DNA of 55,498 bases from Sphingomonadaceae bacterium (lineage in GTDB: Bacteria > Pseudomonadota > Alphaproteobacteria > Sphingomonadales > Sphingomonadaceae). Below the pieces are notes generated by a model. The model made no database searches and had not been told where the DNA came from. It saw nothing but the letters and a program-made list of their open reading frames with translations. The translations under genes were made by a program, and so were the position numbers. Every line of letters begins with the position of its first letter. The stretch's first letter is position 1. Shown piece by piece: positions 30,508 through 39,412 of the stretch. Location of the stretch: positions 1-55,498 of the forward strand of contig JADLBY010000064.1 of assembly GCA_020847445.1 (NCBI GenBank), read 5' to 3'.

Positions 30508-33249
30508 TCAGAATTTTCCGCGCAGCGTGATGCCATATGTGCGCGGCTCTGCCAGGAAGTGCGAGAAGAGCTGGCGACCGCCCGGGAACTGGGGATCGAC
30601 AAAGGCCGCACTCGCGCCGCCGGCCTGGAACGACGTGTTGAAGGCAACCTGCGCATAATCCTGATTGAAGATATTCTGGCCCCACAGCTCGAGCGACCAG
30701 GCTTCATCGGGCCCGCGGATACCGATTCGGGCATTGAAGATTGCATAGCCATCCTGTTCCTTTTGCGGGAACAGATCCGAACCGGTGTTGTAATCGCCGG
30801 TCAGGCGACCGTCGATGTAAAACAGACCGGAAAGACCGCTGCTGCCGATTTCCGGGGTCCAGGTCAGGCTGGAGGTCGCCACCAGTTCAGGCGCATTCGA
30901 CATATTGTCGCCCGGCAGCTTGCGCAACTCGGCATCGAGCGGCGCGCCCGACTTGTTGCCTACAAGATTGCTGCGATAGCTGGTGTTGGCGTAGGTCAGA
31001 CCAGCGGCCACGCGGAAGTTGCGTGCCGGAACCAGCGAAGCTTCGAGTTCGAAACCTTCTGCCCGGACGCCGTAACCGACATCGCCCTTCGCGCAAGCGC
31101 CAGTTGCAGAGCTCAAATCACGGTCCGCTCCACCCAGATCGGTCGAGCAACCGTTGATCGTCTGAACCAGAAACACGGTGCCGTTGAAGGTATTCAGCTG
31201 GAAGTTGCTGAAATCCGAACGGAATGCCGACAGGCTGAGACTGAACGGCCCGGTCGAATATTTCGCGCCCAATTCATAGCTGTCGACCAGTTCGGGGTCG
31301 AACTGCAGATTACCGACCAGCGCCTGCGCGCCGCCGACCGCCGCGAAGGGCGCAGTCGGGGCCTTCAGGGCCGAACGGTCGAGATTGAAGCCGCCTGCCT
31401 TATAGCCCCGCGCGAAGCTGCCATAGAGCAAGAGGTCGTCGGTCGCTTTCCACGAAAGAATTGCAGTCCCGGTGAACTCGTCTTCGCTGCGGCTGTCCTT
31501 GATCGAAACGCCGTTCAGCTCTGCCGTCGAGTTGCCCTGACAACCCAGTCCGATCAGGGCACCGGCAAGCGCACGCGCGGTTGCGGTGGTCAGCGGATTG
31601 GTTGCATCATCCAGAACAAGGCCCTGAATGGTGGTGCAGGCGGTGTTGTCGTTGCCAAAGGTGGCGCTGAATTTCTTCTTGTCGCTCGTGTAGCGCAGAC
31701 CGAGGGTCAGATCGAGCGTGTCGGTGATGTGCACGATATTATGCGTGAACAATGCCCAGTTGGTGCCGTTCTGGAAATAGCGATCATTTGTCGTGCCCAG
31801 ATTGTTGAGCGCATCAAGCCGCGTGAAGGCAGCAACGATATCGGCCCCCGACAGCCCGGAAGCACCCGCGATCGTTGCAGGGCCGACGACGGGAACCACG
31901 CACGACGGGTTTGTGGGCGAATACAGCCCGGCAAGCCCACCACCCGAGATGATGCGACAGGTCGCAAAGCGGCCATATTGGTTGCCGAAACGCAGATTGT
32001 CGCGCACGGTCAGCTTTTCATTGGCGTAAAAGCCGCCGACCAGCCAGTCGAGCTTGCCGCCAAAGGCTTCACCCTGCAGGCGCAGTTCCTGCGTAAAGGT
32101 GTGGAACTGGCGATAGGCATCGTCGCTGGGCGCACGATACAGGATGTCGACTTCTCCATAGTCGGTGTCGGACGCTTGTCCCGAGCGATATTCGCGATAG
32201 GCGGTGATCGAGGTCAGCGTTGCACCGCCGAATTCATAGTCGATCTGGCCGGAAAAGCCGTAATCCTTTGTTTCGCCAGTAAAGACGCGGTTGGGGCTGA
32301 TCGAAATCTTGCGGCCATAGCCCTGATTGAAGGACGCCAGTGGCTGCCCCAGATCGCGCAGCACGTTGATGATATTGTTGGCAGCCGGATTGTTGAGCGG
32401 CGTCGCAAGATTGTTCAGATTGCCGATATAGGGATTAACCGTGCCGTCGACAAAAGTGGCCGCGCAGCATTCTTCCTTGCGCGACGTGTAATCGGCGATC
32501 AGCCGAACCGACAGGGCGTCCGAAGGCTGGATCAACAGCTGGCCGCGAAGGAAATAGCGGTCGCGGTTGTTGACATCGCGGCCATTGGTATCGTCGCGAT
32601 AGAAACCGTCGCGCTTCACATACACGCCATCCACGCGGAAAGCGATTTGCTCGCTGATCGGCCCGGTGATGCTGGTCGCAGCCCGCATGAAATCAAAATT
32701 GCCGTAGGTCAGCTCACCATTTCCGCCAAAAGTGAACTCCGGCTTTCTCGAATAAATGCTGATAAGACCGGCAGATGAGTTACGTCCGCCAAGAGTGCCC
32801 TGCGGGCCACGCTGCACTTCAACACGGTCGATTTCGCCAAGTTCGTTGAGGCCGATGCCCGAACGCGAACGATACACGCCATCGATGAAGACCGGAACCG
32901 AGCTTTCAAGGCCGGGATTGTCGCCGACGGTGCCGATACCGCGAATACGCGCCGAACCATTGGCTTCCGAGCCGGTCGACGAAACCAGCAGCGAGGGGGC
33001 GACCTGGTTCAGCTGGCGAATGTCATTCGCGCCGCTGTTCTGGAGAGTTTCGGCATTCACCGCCGAAATCGCCACCGGCACGTCAGACAGTAGCTGCGAG
33101 CGCCCTTGCGCGGTCACGACGATTTCGACTTCGTCATCCGCCGCTTCGGCTGCTTCATCCTGCGCATATGCAAATGTCGGCATTGTCAACGCACAAGTCG
33201 CAACGGACAATGAAAACACAGCTTTCCTGATGGCACTATTGGTCTTCAT
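30508..33249 (-). CDS. TonB-dependent outer-membrane receptor 2
   Basis: This 913-residue receptor starts MKTNSAIRKAVFSLSVATCA, a signal peptide ending at YAQ, with acidic DEAAEAADDEVEIVVTAQGR just after as the TonB-box region. The plug has RIRGIGTVGDNPGLE and RVEVQRGPQGTLGGRNSSAGLISIYS. The barrel ends in GITLRGKF. The start was chosen because GGAG lies 9 bases ahead; an ATG 18 bases upstream is not preceded by one. QGTLGGRNSSAG fits the group of TonB receptors tied to complex carbohydrate or xenobiotic uptake in sphingomonads, but the ligand is unknown. Two palindromes lie in its upstream region. Confidence 0.93.
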   Translation of the reverse strand: MKTNSAIRKAVFSLSVATCALTMPTFAYAQDEAAEAADDEVEIVVTAQGRSQLLSDVPVAISAVNAETLQNSGANDIRQLNQVAPSLLVSSTGSEANGSARIRGIGTVGDNPGLESSVPVFIDGVYRSRSGIGLNELGEIDRVEVQRGPQGTLGGRNSSAGLISIYSRKPEFTFGGNGELTYGNFDFMRAATSITGPISEQIAFRVDGVYVKRDGFYRDDTNGRDVNNRDRYFLRGQLLIQPSDALSVRLIADYTSRKEECCAATFVDGTVNPYIGNLNNLATPLNNPAANNIINVLRDLGQPLASFNQGYGRKISISPNRVFTGETKDYGFSGQIDYEFGGATLTSITAYREYRSGQASDTDYGEVDILYRAPSDDAYRQFHTFTQELRLQGEAFGGKLDWLVGGFYANEKLTVRDNLRFGNQYGRFATCRIISGGGLAGLYSPTNPSCVVPVVGPATIAGASGLSGADIVAAFTRLDALNNLGTTNDRYFQNGTNWALFTHNIVHITDTLDLTLGLRYTSDKKKFSATFGNDNTACTTIQGLVLDDATNPLTTATARALAGALIGLGCQGNSTAELNGVSIKDSRSEDEFTGTAILSWKATDDLLLYGSFARGYKAGGFNLDRSALKAPTAPFAAVGGAQALVGNLQFDPELVDSYELGAKYSTGPFSLSLSAFRSDFSNFQLNTFNGTVFLVQTINGCSTDLGGADRDLSSATGACAKGDVGYGVRAEGFELEASLVPARNFRVAAGLTYANTSYRSNLVGNKSGAPLDAELRKLPGDNMSNAPELVATSSLTWTPEIGSSGLSGLFYIDGRLTGDYNTGSDLFPQKEQDGYAIFNARIGIRGPDEAWSLELWGQNIFNQDYAQVAFNTSFQAGGASAAFVDPQFPGGRQLFSHFLAEPRTYGITLRGKF

Positions 33250-33292
33250 AACTCTCTCCTTCGACATAGACTTGATCGATTGGCTGCAAACC

Positions 33293-33370
33293 TATGCGCA
33301 TCATGCGCATAAGTCACCTCAACCGGGCATAGACGCAACAAATTTTCAAAAAATGTTGCCCAAATGCAAC
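33293..33370. promoter_or_regulatory. Two palindromes upstream of TonB receptor 2
   Basis: TATGCGCA-TCA-TGCGCATA (33293-33311) is a perfect 8-bp inverted repeat about 45-60 bases before the receptor start. GTTGC-CCAAAT-GCAAC (33355-33370) is a second one further upstream. Their position between promoter distance and gene start suggests operators for a repressor or activator, not recognised here. Confidence 0.45.
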
Positions 33371-33426
33371 AAAGCACAACGGCAAAAATGCTCCATTCAA
33401 CCGGTCAGGCAGAGCAATATGGGTGG

Positions 33427-35118
33427 CTATTGTTCCGTTCGGTCATACCGTTTGACAGAGCTGTCGATCGCCTCCTGCCTGTAAGCCGGTCTACCCCCTA
33501 CCCATGCCTCCTTGACGACGGTGCCGCGGATTTGCGCAGGGGTGGCGAGCAGCGGATCGGTATCGATCAGGATGAAATCCGCCCGGTGGCCGGGCGTCAA
33601 TGAGCCGACCCTGGCCTCGGCAAAGGCCGCATAGGCGGCGCCGGTCGTGAAGCCAGCCAGCGCCTGTTCGCGCGTCACCCGTTCTGCGGGCATCCAGCCG
33701 CCAAAGGGTTGCCCCGTTTCATCCTCGCGCGTGATCGCCGCTGCCAGCCCGGCAAAGGGGTTGGGCGCCTCGACCGGGGTGTCAGAGCCAAAGGCAAGCC
33801 TGCCGCCCGCCTTCAATATCGAATTCCAGGCATAGGCCCCCTTCAGCCGGTCGGGCCCAAGCCGGACTTCCGCCATCAGCCGGTCGGATGTCTGGTGGAC
33901 GGGCTGCATCGACGCGATTATCCCATATCTGGCGAGCCGCGGGATGTCGGCCGGATCGACGATCTGCGCATGTTCGATCCGCCAGCGCCGATCCCCCGTA
34001 TAGGTTTCTGCCAAATCCTCGACCGCGCCGATCGCCTCGGCATTGGCGGCATCGCCGATCGCGTGCACCGCCGTCTGGAACCCGTCCATCGATGCCCGCA
34101 CCATCAGGTTGCGGATTTCGGCGCTGGCCAGAAACGACAGGCCGGTCTGCCCCGGCGCGTCGGCATAGGGCTTTTTCAGCCAGGCTCCACGGCTGCCGAG
34201 CGCGCCATCGAGATAGAGCTTCACCCCGCCGAGGCGGAGCTTGTCGTCATACAGCCATGGCGTCGGGCGCGGCCCCGCAATAGCCACCATATTGTCGATC
34301 CCGCCAGCATAGCCGAAGATGCGGATCGACAGCCAGCCATCGTCGCCCGCGCGCCGATAGCTTTGCCAATCCTCGATCGTCGTGCCCATATCGGCGATTC
34401 CGGTTATCCCGACCGACAGCAGCGCCTTTTGCGCCTCCGCCAGCGCCAGATCGCGTTCAGCCGGTTTGGGGGCGGGAATATGTTTGGCAACCAGTTCGCT
34501 GGCGGCATCGACAAATATGCCACTGGGTTTGCCGCCTGCCAGTTCGATACGCCCCCCGGAGGGCGATTTTGTCGCCGCTGTAATGCCCGCAACTTCCATC
34601 GCCCGGCTGTTTGCCCAGCCCGCATGGCCATCGACCCGTTCGAGCCAGACAGGCCGGTCTGCGACGACGGCGTCCAGTTCAGCTGCGGTCGGGAAGCGGC
34701 CCAACCCCCATTTTTCCTGATTCCAGCCGCGCCCGATTATCCAGCGCCGGTCGGGATATTTGGCGGCATAGGCCTTGATCGCCGCCTGCGCGTCGGCCAA
34801 CGAACTGGTTCCGGACAGATCGAGCGTCAAGGCTGCGAAGCCCAGCCCCATGACATGGCCATGCGCATCGATCAGCCCGGGGAGCATCGTCAACCCGCGC
34901 CCGTCATGGCGGAAATCGAGCTGCCTGGGCGCCTTTTCCTTGCTCGTGAGCAGCTGGCTGACCTTGCCATCCTTGTCGATCAGCAACGCCGAAAAGCGAA
35001 CGACCTTGCCATCCTTGTCCAGCGTGATGCCGTTGACATTCTCGACCATGCCATCGGCCAAAGCGGGTGCGGCAAGCGCGAGGCAGGCGGCCCCCGCCAG
35101 CAATGTCAGTGCTTTCAT
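33427..35118 (-). CDS. Secreted amidohydrolase (YtcJ-like, amidohydrolase 3 family)
   Basis: This 563-residue protein has a signal peptide (MKALTLLAGAACLALAAPALA). It carries metal-binding LPGLIDAHGHVMGLGFAAL, ERVDGHAGWANSRA, a KLYLDGALGSRGAWL segment, HAIGDAANAEAI, EHAQIVDPADIPR and LAFGSDTPVEAPNPF. These are the hallmarks of the exported amidohydrolase 3 group (YtcJ/NfdA-like), which acts on cyclic or N-formyl amides. The start overlaps the stop of the upstream dehydrogenase gene (ATGA), so both are translated from one mRNA. The substrate is unknown. Confidence 0.9.
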   Translation of the reverse strand: MKALTLLAGAACLALAAPALADGMVENVNGITLDKDGKVVRFSALLIDKDGKVSQLLTSKEKAPRQLDFRHDGRGLTMLPGLIDAHGHVMGLGFAALTLDLSGTSSLADAQAAIKAYAAKYPDRRWIIGRGWNQEKWGLGRFPTAAELDAVVADRPVWLERVDGHAGWANSRAMEVAGITAATKSPSGGRIELAGGKPSGIFVDAASELVAKHIPAPKPAERDLALAEAQKALLSVGITGIADMGTTIEDWQSYRRAGDDGWLSIRIFGYAGGIDNMVAIAGPRPTPWLYDDKLRLGGVKLYLDGALGSRGAWLKKPYADAPGQTGLSFLASAEIRNLMVRASMDGFQTAVHAIGDAANAEAIGAVEDLAETYTGDRRWRIEHAQIVDPADIPRLARYGIIASMQPVHQTSDRLMAEVRLGPDRLKGAYAWNSILKAGGRLAFGSDTPVEAPNPFAGLAAAITREDETGQPFGGWMPAERVTREQALAGFTTGAAYAAFAEARVGSLTPGHRADFILIDTDPLLATPAQIRGTVVKEAWVGGRPAYRQEAIDSSVKRYDRTEQ

Positions 35119-35984
35119 CGTTTCGGCAACCTCCGAACCAGCGCGCTCGTATCCTGACGCCCGCCGCCCATATACTGGATGTCCGAAAAAAACTGGTCGG
35201 TCATCGCTGCGATCGGAATGCTGGCACCATTGGCGCGGGCTTCGTCGATTGCCAGCCCAAGATCCTTGCGCATCCAGTCCACGGCAAAGCCGAAATCGAA
35301 CTCACCCCGGGCCATGGTCGCCCAGCGATTGTCCATCTGCCAGCTCTGCGCGGCGCCGCCCGAAATCGCGTCGAAAACCTTGTCGAGGTCAAGCTCGGCA
35401 CATTCTGCAAAATGCAGGGCTTCGGACAGTCCTTGCAGCACCCCCGCAATACATATCTGGTTGACCATTTTCGCCGTCTGGCCGTCGCCCGGGCCGCCGA
35501 CATGGACAATGCGTTTCGAATAGGCTGCGATTACCGGTCTGGCAGCCTCGACCGCCGCCTCGGTGCCGCCGCACATGATCGCCAGCGTACCATTTTCCGC
35601 CCCGGCCTGACCGCCAGTTACCGGCGCGTCGACGCAATTCAGCCCGCGCCCCTTGGCTTCGACCGCCAGCTGCCGCGCGATGCGAGCGGATACGGTGGTA
35701 TGATCGATGAAGGTGCTGCCCTTGGGCATGGCCGCAAAAACGCCGTCGCGGCCAAGCGCGATGCTTGCAAGGTCATCATCGGTGCCGACGCAGCTGACGA
35801 CAAATTCGGCGTCCTTTGCCGCCTCTGCCGGCGACGAAGCCTTTTGCCCGCCATGTTCGGCCACCCATTTATCCGCTTTGGCCGACGAACGGTTGTAGAC
35901 GGTCATTGCATGCCCCGCCTTGCAGAGGTGCCGCGCGATAGGCCCACCCATCACGCCCAATCCGATAAATGCTATTCTTGCCAT
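35115..35984 (-). CDS. NAD(P)-dependent beta-hydroxyacid dehydrogenase (3-hydroxyisobutyrate dehydrogenase-like)
   Basis: This 289-residue enzyme starts MARIAFIGLGVMGGPIARHL with the Rossmann motif GLGVMG. It has VYNRSSAKADKW, FIDHTTVS, the substrate-binding VDAPVTGGQAGAENGTL, and the catalytic Lys in DGQTAKMVNQI (about residue 170). It oxidises 3-hydroxyisobutyrate, tartronate semialdehyde or a similar beta-hydroxyacid. The 5' edge is striking: the ATG lies 4 bases from the 25-bp arm of an inverted-repeat element, and no Shine-Dalgarno sequence is present. A longer frame running through the element is not credible. Confidence 0.9.
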   Translation of the reverse strand: MARIAFIGLGVMGGPIARHLCKAGHAMTVYNRSSAKADKWVAEHGGQKASSPAEAAKDAEFVVSCVGTDDDLASIALGRDGVFAAMPKGSTFIDHTTVSARIARQLAVEAKGRGLNCVDAPVTGGQAGAENGTLAIMCGGTEAAVEAARPVIAAYSKRIVHVGGPGDGQTAKMVNQICIAGVLQGLSEALHFAECAELDLDKVFDAISGGAAQSWQMDNRWATMARGEFDFGFAVDWMRKDLGLAIDEARANGASIPIAAMTDQFFSDIQYMGGGRQDTSALVRRLPKR

Positions 35985-35988
35985 ATTA

Positions 35989-36245
35989 GGCCATAAACCC
36001 CTGAACAATGCCTTCGAGGCGCCAAAATGGCAAAGAGCCGGAAGCAAAATGGCCGCCGGACATGGTGGTTCCATGTGCAAGGCCATTTTGCTTCCAGATC
36101 GGAGCCATATTGACGTCCTACGGATTTGATCGATTTTGTCCATTGCTGCGTTGGTGCGCCTGAACGTTGCGGCCGCCATGCCCACCGCCTTGCCCTGAAC
36201 AGAAACGCGTCAAAGCGCGCAGGCATTGTTCAGGGGTTTATGGCC
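35989..36245. repeat. 257-bp nested inverted-repeat element (MITE-like or regulatory)
   Basis: This 316-base stretch between divergent genes holds no gene. Its ends are perfect 25-bp inverted repeats, 35989-36013 and 36221-36245 (arm starts GGCCATAAACCCCTGAACAA). Inside, a second perfect 15-bp inverted repeat, GGAAGCAAAATGGCC (36040-36054) / GGCCATTTTGCTTCC (36081-36095), encloses a small CATGG/CCATG hairpin. A third pair is CGTTGCGGCC (36165-36174) with GGCCGCAACG (36242-36251), reaching past the right end. No target-site duplication is evident. The heptamer CCTGAAC occurs three times. It could be a small non-autonomous transposable element or an RNA-structure cassette controlling both flanking genes. 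Confidence 0.7.
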
Positions 36246-36300
36246 GCAACGCTAATCGGTGTTTTCACTTTGCGCCAGATAGGTTAGGGCCCGCGCCACC

Positions 36301-37518
36301 ATGTCCGAACTTCTGACCCTTGCCGATGTCCGTGCCGCCCGCGAACGCATAAGCGACGCCATTGTTTCGACGCCGACCCTGCACAGCAAGACGCTGTCCA
36401 ACCTGACCGGCGCGAACATCTACCTGAAGTTCGAAAACCTTCAGTTCACCGCCGCCTACAAGGAACGCGGCGCGCTCAATGCGCTGCTGTTGATGCCCGA
36501 GGAAGCGCGCAATCGCGGCGTGATTGCCGCGTCGGCGGGCAACCATGCCCAGGGCCTGAGCTATCATGGCACGCGGCTTGGCGTTCCCGTGACCATCGTC
36601 ATGCCCAGGACCACGCCCACGGTGAAGGTGATGCAGACCGAAGCGGTGGGCGGCAAGGTCGTGCTTGAAGGCGAAAAGTTCGACGACGCCTACAAACATG
36701 CCAGGCTGCTCGAAAAGGAACTGGGGCTGACATTCGTGCACCCTTTCGATGATCCGGCGGTTGCCGCCGGACAAGGGACGGTTGCACTCGAAATGCTCGA
36801 GGCCATCCCGGAGATTGACACGCTGGTCGTGCCGATCGGCGGCGGCGGGCTGCTGTCGGGGATGGGGACCGCGGCGCGCGGCATCAATCCTGCCATCGAA
36901 CTGGTCGGGGTGCAGGCGGAGCTGTATCCCTCGATGTACGCGCTGCTCAATGACAAGCAGATGCCGTGCGAGGGCGACACTCTGGCCGAAGGTATCGCGG
37001 TCAAGGTTCCGGGAGAGTTCACGTCCCGGGTGATCCGCGAGATTGTCGACGACATCATGCTCGTCTCCGAGCCGGAACTGGAGACGGCGGTCAGCCTGCT
37101 CCTGCAGATCGAAAAGACCGTGGTCGAAGGCGGTGGCGCGGCCGGTCTGGCGGCGGTCATGGCCAACCCGGAAAAATTCAAGGGCAAGAATGTCGGCATC
37201 GTGCTCAGCGGCGGCAATATCGACACGCGCCTGCTCGCCAATGTATTGCTGCGCGATCTGGCCCGCTCGGGCCGCCTCGCCCGGCTGCGGATCACGCTGC
37301 AGGATCGCCCCGGCGCGCTCTACAAGGTGATGAAGCTGTTCAACGAGCACAATATCAACATCATCGAAATCTATCACCAGCGCATCTTCACGACATTGCC
37401 GGCCAAGGGCCTGATTACCGATATCGAATGCGAGGCGCGCGACGCAGAACAGCTGCAAGGGCTGGTCGATTCGCTCAAGGAAGCGGGATACAAGGTCGAA
37501 CGGGTCGAACTGAACTGA
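36301..37518 (+). CDS. ilvA: Threonine ammonia-lyase
   Basis: This 405-residue PLP enzyme deaminates threonine to 2-oxobutyrate. Features are the PLP lysine in QFTAAYKERGALNALLLM (about residue 58), ASAGNHAQGLSYHG, the phosphate-binding GGGGLLSGM, and a C-terminal ACT domain (about 330-405: RITLQDRPGALYKVMKLFNEHNINI). About 400 residues with a single ACT domain is the TdcB-like form that in many alphaproteobacteria serves isoleucine synthesis; the two roles cannot be separated from sequence. It is transcribed away from the dehydrogenase gene across the inverted-repeat element. Confidence 0.93.
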   Translation: MSELLTLADVRAARERISDAIVSTPTLHSKTLSNLTGANIYLKFENLQFTAAYKERGALNALLLMPEEARNRGVIAASAGNHAQGLSYHGTRLGVPVTIVMPRTTPTVKVMQTEAVGGKVVLEGEKFDDAYKHARLLEKELGLTFVHPFDDPAVAAGQGTVALEMLEAIPEIDTLVVPIGGGGLLSGMGTAARGINPAIELVGVQAELYPSMYALLNDKQMPCEGDTLAEGIAVKVPGEFTSRVIREIVDDIMLVSEPELETAVSLLLQIEKTVVEGGGAAGLAAVMANPEKFKGKNVGIVLSGGNIDTRLLANVLLRDLARSGRLARLRITLQDRPGALYKVMKLFNEHNINIIEIYHQRIFTTLPAKGLITDIECEARDAEQLQGLVDSLKEAGYKVERVELN

Positions 37519-37623
37519 ACAAAATCAATACCATCCGCCAATGATGGTAAACGCCCTTTTCAGCACCGATGTAAAGCGTCATAAACCCGCCATAACACAT
37601 GATTAGGCGAGGTCGGGTTTACC

Positions 37624-38382
37624 ATGAGCGCACCAGTCCGCTTTCCGCGCTTCTTTGTCACAAACCCTGCCCCTTGCCCCTATATCCCGGGCAAGACCGA
37701 ACGGAAGGTTTTCACCGAACTCAGCGGCGCTCATGCAAGCGAACTGAACGAGGCCCTTGGCCGCATCGGTTTTCGTCGCAGCCAGAATGTCGCATACCGG
37801 CCCAGTTGCATCGACTGCAAGGCCTGCGTTCCCGTCCGCATCCTGACCGGCGGTTTTCAACCCAATGCGACCCAGCGCAAGATTTTGCGCCGCAATTCGG
37901 ACCTGCGGGTCAGCGCCTGCCGGCCCTGGTCGACCAGCGAACAATATGAATTGCTGCGCCGTTATTTGAAGCAACGGCATCCCGAGGGCGGAATGGCCGA
38001 TATGGATGACATGGATTATGCCGACATGGTCGAGCAGACCCCGGTCCACAGCCATGTCGTCGAATATCGCCTGCCCGCCCGCTATGGGGCGCAGGGCGAA
38101 CTGGTCGGGGCGTGCATCACCGATCAGCAATCCGACGGGCTGTCGATGGTCTACAGCTTTTACGATGCCGAAGCCGAAGGCCGTACGGGGCTCGGCAATT
38201 TCATCATCATGGATCATATCCAGCGCGCGCGCGATGCAGGGCTGCCTTTTGTCTATCTGGGCTATTGGGTCGAGAATGCCGCGCGCATGCAATATAAGAC
38301 CCGCTATCGGCCGCTTGAAAAGCTGACGCCTGACGGGTGGGTCGATTTCGAAACCGGCCAGCAGGGCGATCTGTTCGGATAA
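37624..38382 (+). CDS. bpt: Aspartate/glutamate leucyltransferase (ATE/Bpt family)
   Basis: This 252-residue protein has the N-terminal ATE domain with [39 protein letters not shown] (conserved cysteines) and RRNSDL. The C-terminal GNAT-like ATE domain has [16 protein letters not shown] and YLGYWV. Bpt transfers leucine from leucyl-tRNA to proteins starting with Asp or Glu, marking them for ClpAP degradation in the bacterial N-end rule. Length is standard. A terminator follows 8 bases after the stop. Confidence 0.93.
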   Translation: MSAPVRFPRFFVTNPAPCPYIPGKTERKVFTELSGAHASELNEALGRIGFRRSQNVAYRPSCIDCKACVPVRILTGGFQPNATQRKILRRNSDLRVSACRPWSTSEQYELLRRYLKQRHPEGGMADMDDMDYADMVEQTPVHSHVVEYRLPARYGAQGELVGACITDQQSDGLSMVYSFYDAEAEGRTGLGNFIIMDHIQRARDAGLPFVYLGYWVENAARMQYKTRYRPLEKLTPDGWVDFETGQQGDLFG

Positions 38383-38383
38383 C

Positions 38384-38411
38384 AAAAAACCCCGCTTTTG
38401 GCGGGGTTTTT
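38384..38411. terminator. Bidirectional intrinsic terminator
   Basis: CCCCGC (38390-38395) / GCGGGG (38401-38406) is flanked by six A on the left and TTTTT on the right. It separates the convergent bpt (+) and glycine-zipper gene (-). Confidence 0.9.
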
Positions 38412-38428
38412 ATTCATGTTCTGCCCGC

Positions 38429-39265
38429 TCAGCGGCAGGTGCAGCGCGGCTTTGCCTTGGGCCGGGGCTTCCACTTGCGCACGATTTTGCGCTTTGCGGG
38501 CACCGTTTCATAATAGACTTCCTCGGTCACCGTCGTCGATGCCACCGGGACCATCGAATATATCACCATCGGGGGCGCATAATAATAGCCATAGGGATAG
38601 GCGCCATAACCGGAGCCATAGCCTTGCGGATAACCGCCATCGCTCGGCAGATGCTTTTCGCATTTCTTCATCGATTTTTCGATGCCCATCCCTGCAAGCG
38701 CGCCCAGGCCGCCGCCAATCAGCAGGCCTTCGGTCCGATTGCCGCGTCCCGCAATGCGATTACCCGCAATGGCGCCAAGGATTGCGCCGATCGCCGCACC
38801 GCCGACGCCGTCGGTCTTCAGGCATTTTTCATAATCGCCATAGCCATGCGCGCCATTCCATGCCGGGGCGGCCGGATAGGGCATCGCGGCATGCGGCGGC
38901 ATCGCATAGGGTGCGCCCGCAACCGGAATGGGATGCGGCGGCATGGGATGCGGCGGGACGGGCGCAACTGCCACGCCATCCTGCTTGCGCGTTACCTTGC
39001 CATTCCACTGGCCTTCATACACCCGGCCTTCGGGGTCGAGATACTGGCCCTTGGTCCATTCGCCCTGATATTCATAGCGCACGCCACTGGCATCCGAATA
39101 GGTCGACATGCCGGGTCCATCGAGATCATATATGCCCCGATCAGCGCCCATGGCGGGGCCATATTCGGCATGATCATGATGTTTACCGCCCGAGTCGGCC
39201 AGCGCAGCAGCGGGCATCGCCATCACCGCACCGGTCGCAAGGCTCGCAATCAAGAGGACTTTCAT
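38429..39265 (-). CDS. Exported glycine-zipper protein
   Basis: This 278-residue protein starts MKVLLIASLATGAVMAMPAA with a signal peptide ending near ALA. A His/Asp-rich start and a repeated Tyr-Glu-Gly pattern (YEYQGEWTKGQYLDPEGRVYEGQW, MORN-like) are followed by a Pro/His/Met-rich linker. Then comes a glycine-zipper 2TM segment (GGAAIGAILGAIAGNRIAGR, about residues 160-180, and GLLIGGGLGALAGMGIE). The C-terminus is very basic, with KPRPKAKPRCTCR. Glycine-zipper proteins insert in the outer membrane. GGGAG stands 9 bases ahead of the ATG. A perfect CtrA box lies 53-67 bases upstream. Confidence 0.85.
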   Translation of the reverse strand: MKVLLIASLATGAVMAMPAAALADSGGKHHDHAEYGPAMGADRGIYDLDGPGMSTYSDASGVRYEYQGEWTKGQYLDPEGRVYEGQWNGKVTRKQDGVAVAPVPPHPMPPHPIPVAGAPYAMPPHAAMPYPAAPAWNGAHGYGDYEKCLKTDGVGGAAIGAILGAIAGNRIAGRGNRTEGLLIGGGLGALAGMGIEKSMKKCEKHLPSDGGYPQGYGSGYGAYPYGYYYAPPMVIYSMVPVASTTVTEEVYYETVPAKRKIVRKWKPRPKAKPRCTCR

Positions 39266-39317
39266 GGTTAATCGCTCCCTAGTCACGAAGAGGCGCTTTG
39301 TGCGCATTCTCCGATAG

Positions 39318-39332
39318 TTAAGAAGTGCTTAA
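39318..39332. promoter_or_regulatory. CtrA-binding box upstream of the glycine-zipper gene
   Basis: TTAA-GAAGTGC-TTAA (39318-39332) matches the CtrA full-site consensus TTAA-N7-TTAA and is nearly palindromic with flanking G and C. It lies 53 bases before the glycine-zipper ATG on the minus strand, a normal promoter distance. Confidence 0.6.
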
Positions 39333-39412
39333 CATTATTTTGAAGGCCGCACCATGACGCGAATGTAAATTGCGGACAGCCTAGAACTTTTGTTCCAAAA
39401 TGAAGCAGTGGG

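Noticed and set aside
30559-32778. 739-residue open frame on the + strand
   Set aside because: It is the antisense shadow of TonB receptor 2, with no recognisable motifs; long antisense frames are expected in GC-rich codon usage.
35985-36185. In-frame N-terminal extension of the beta-hydroxyacid dehydrogenase through the inverted-repeat element
   Set aside because: The extra 67 residues have no family match and come from repeat DNA; the Rossmann start MARIAFIGLG fits the family at 35984.
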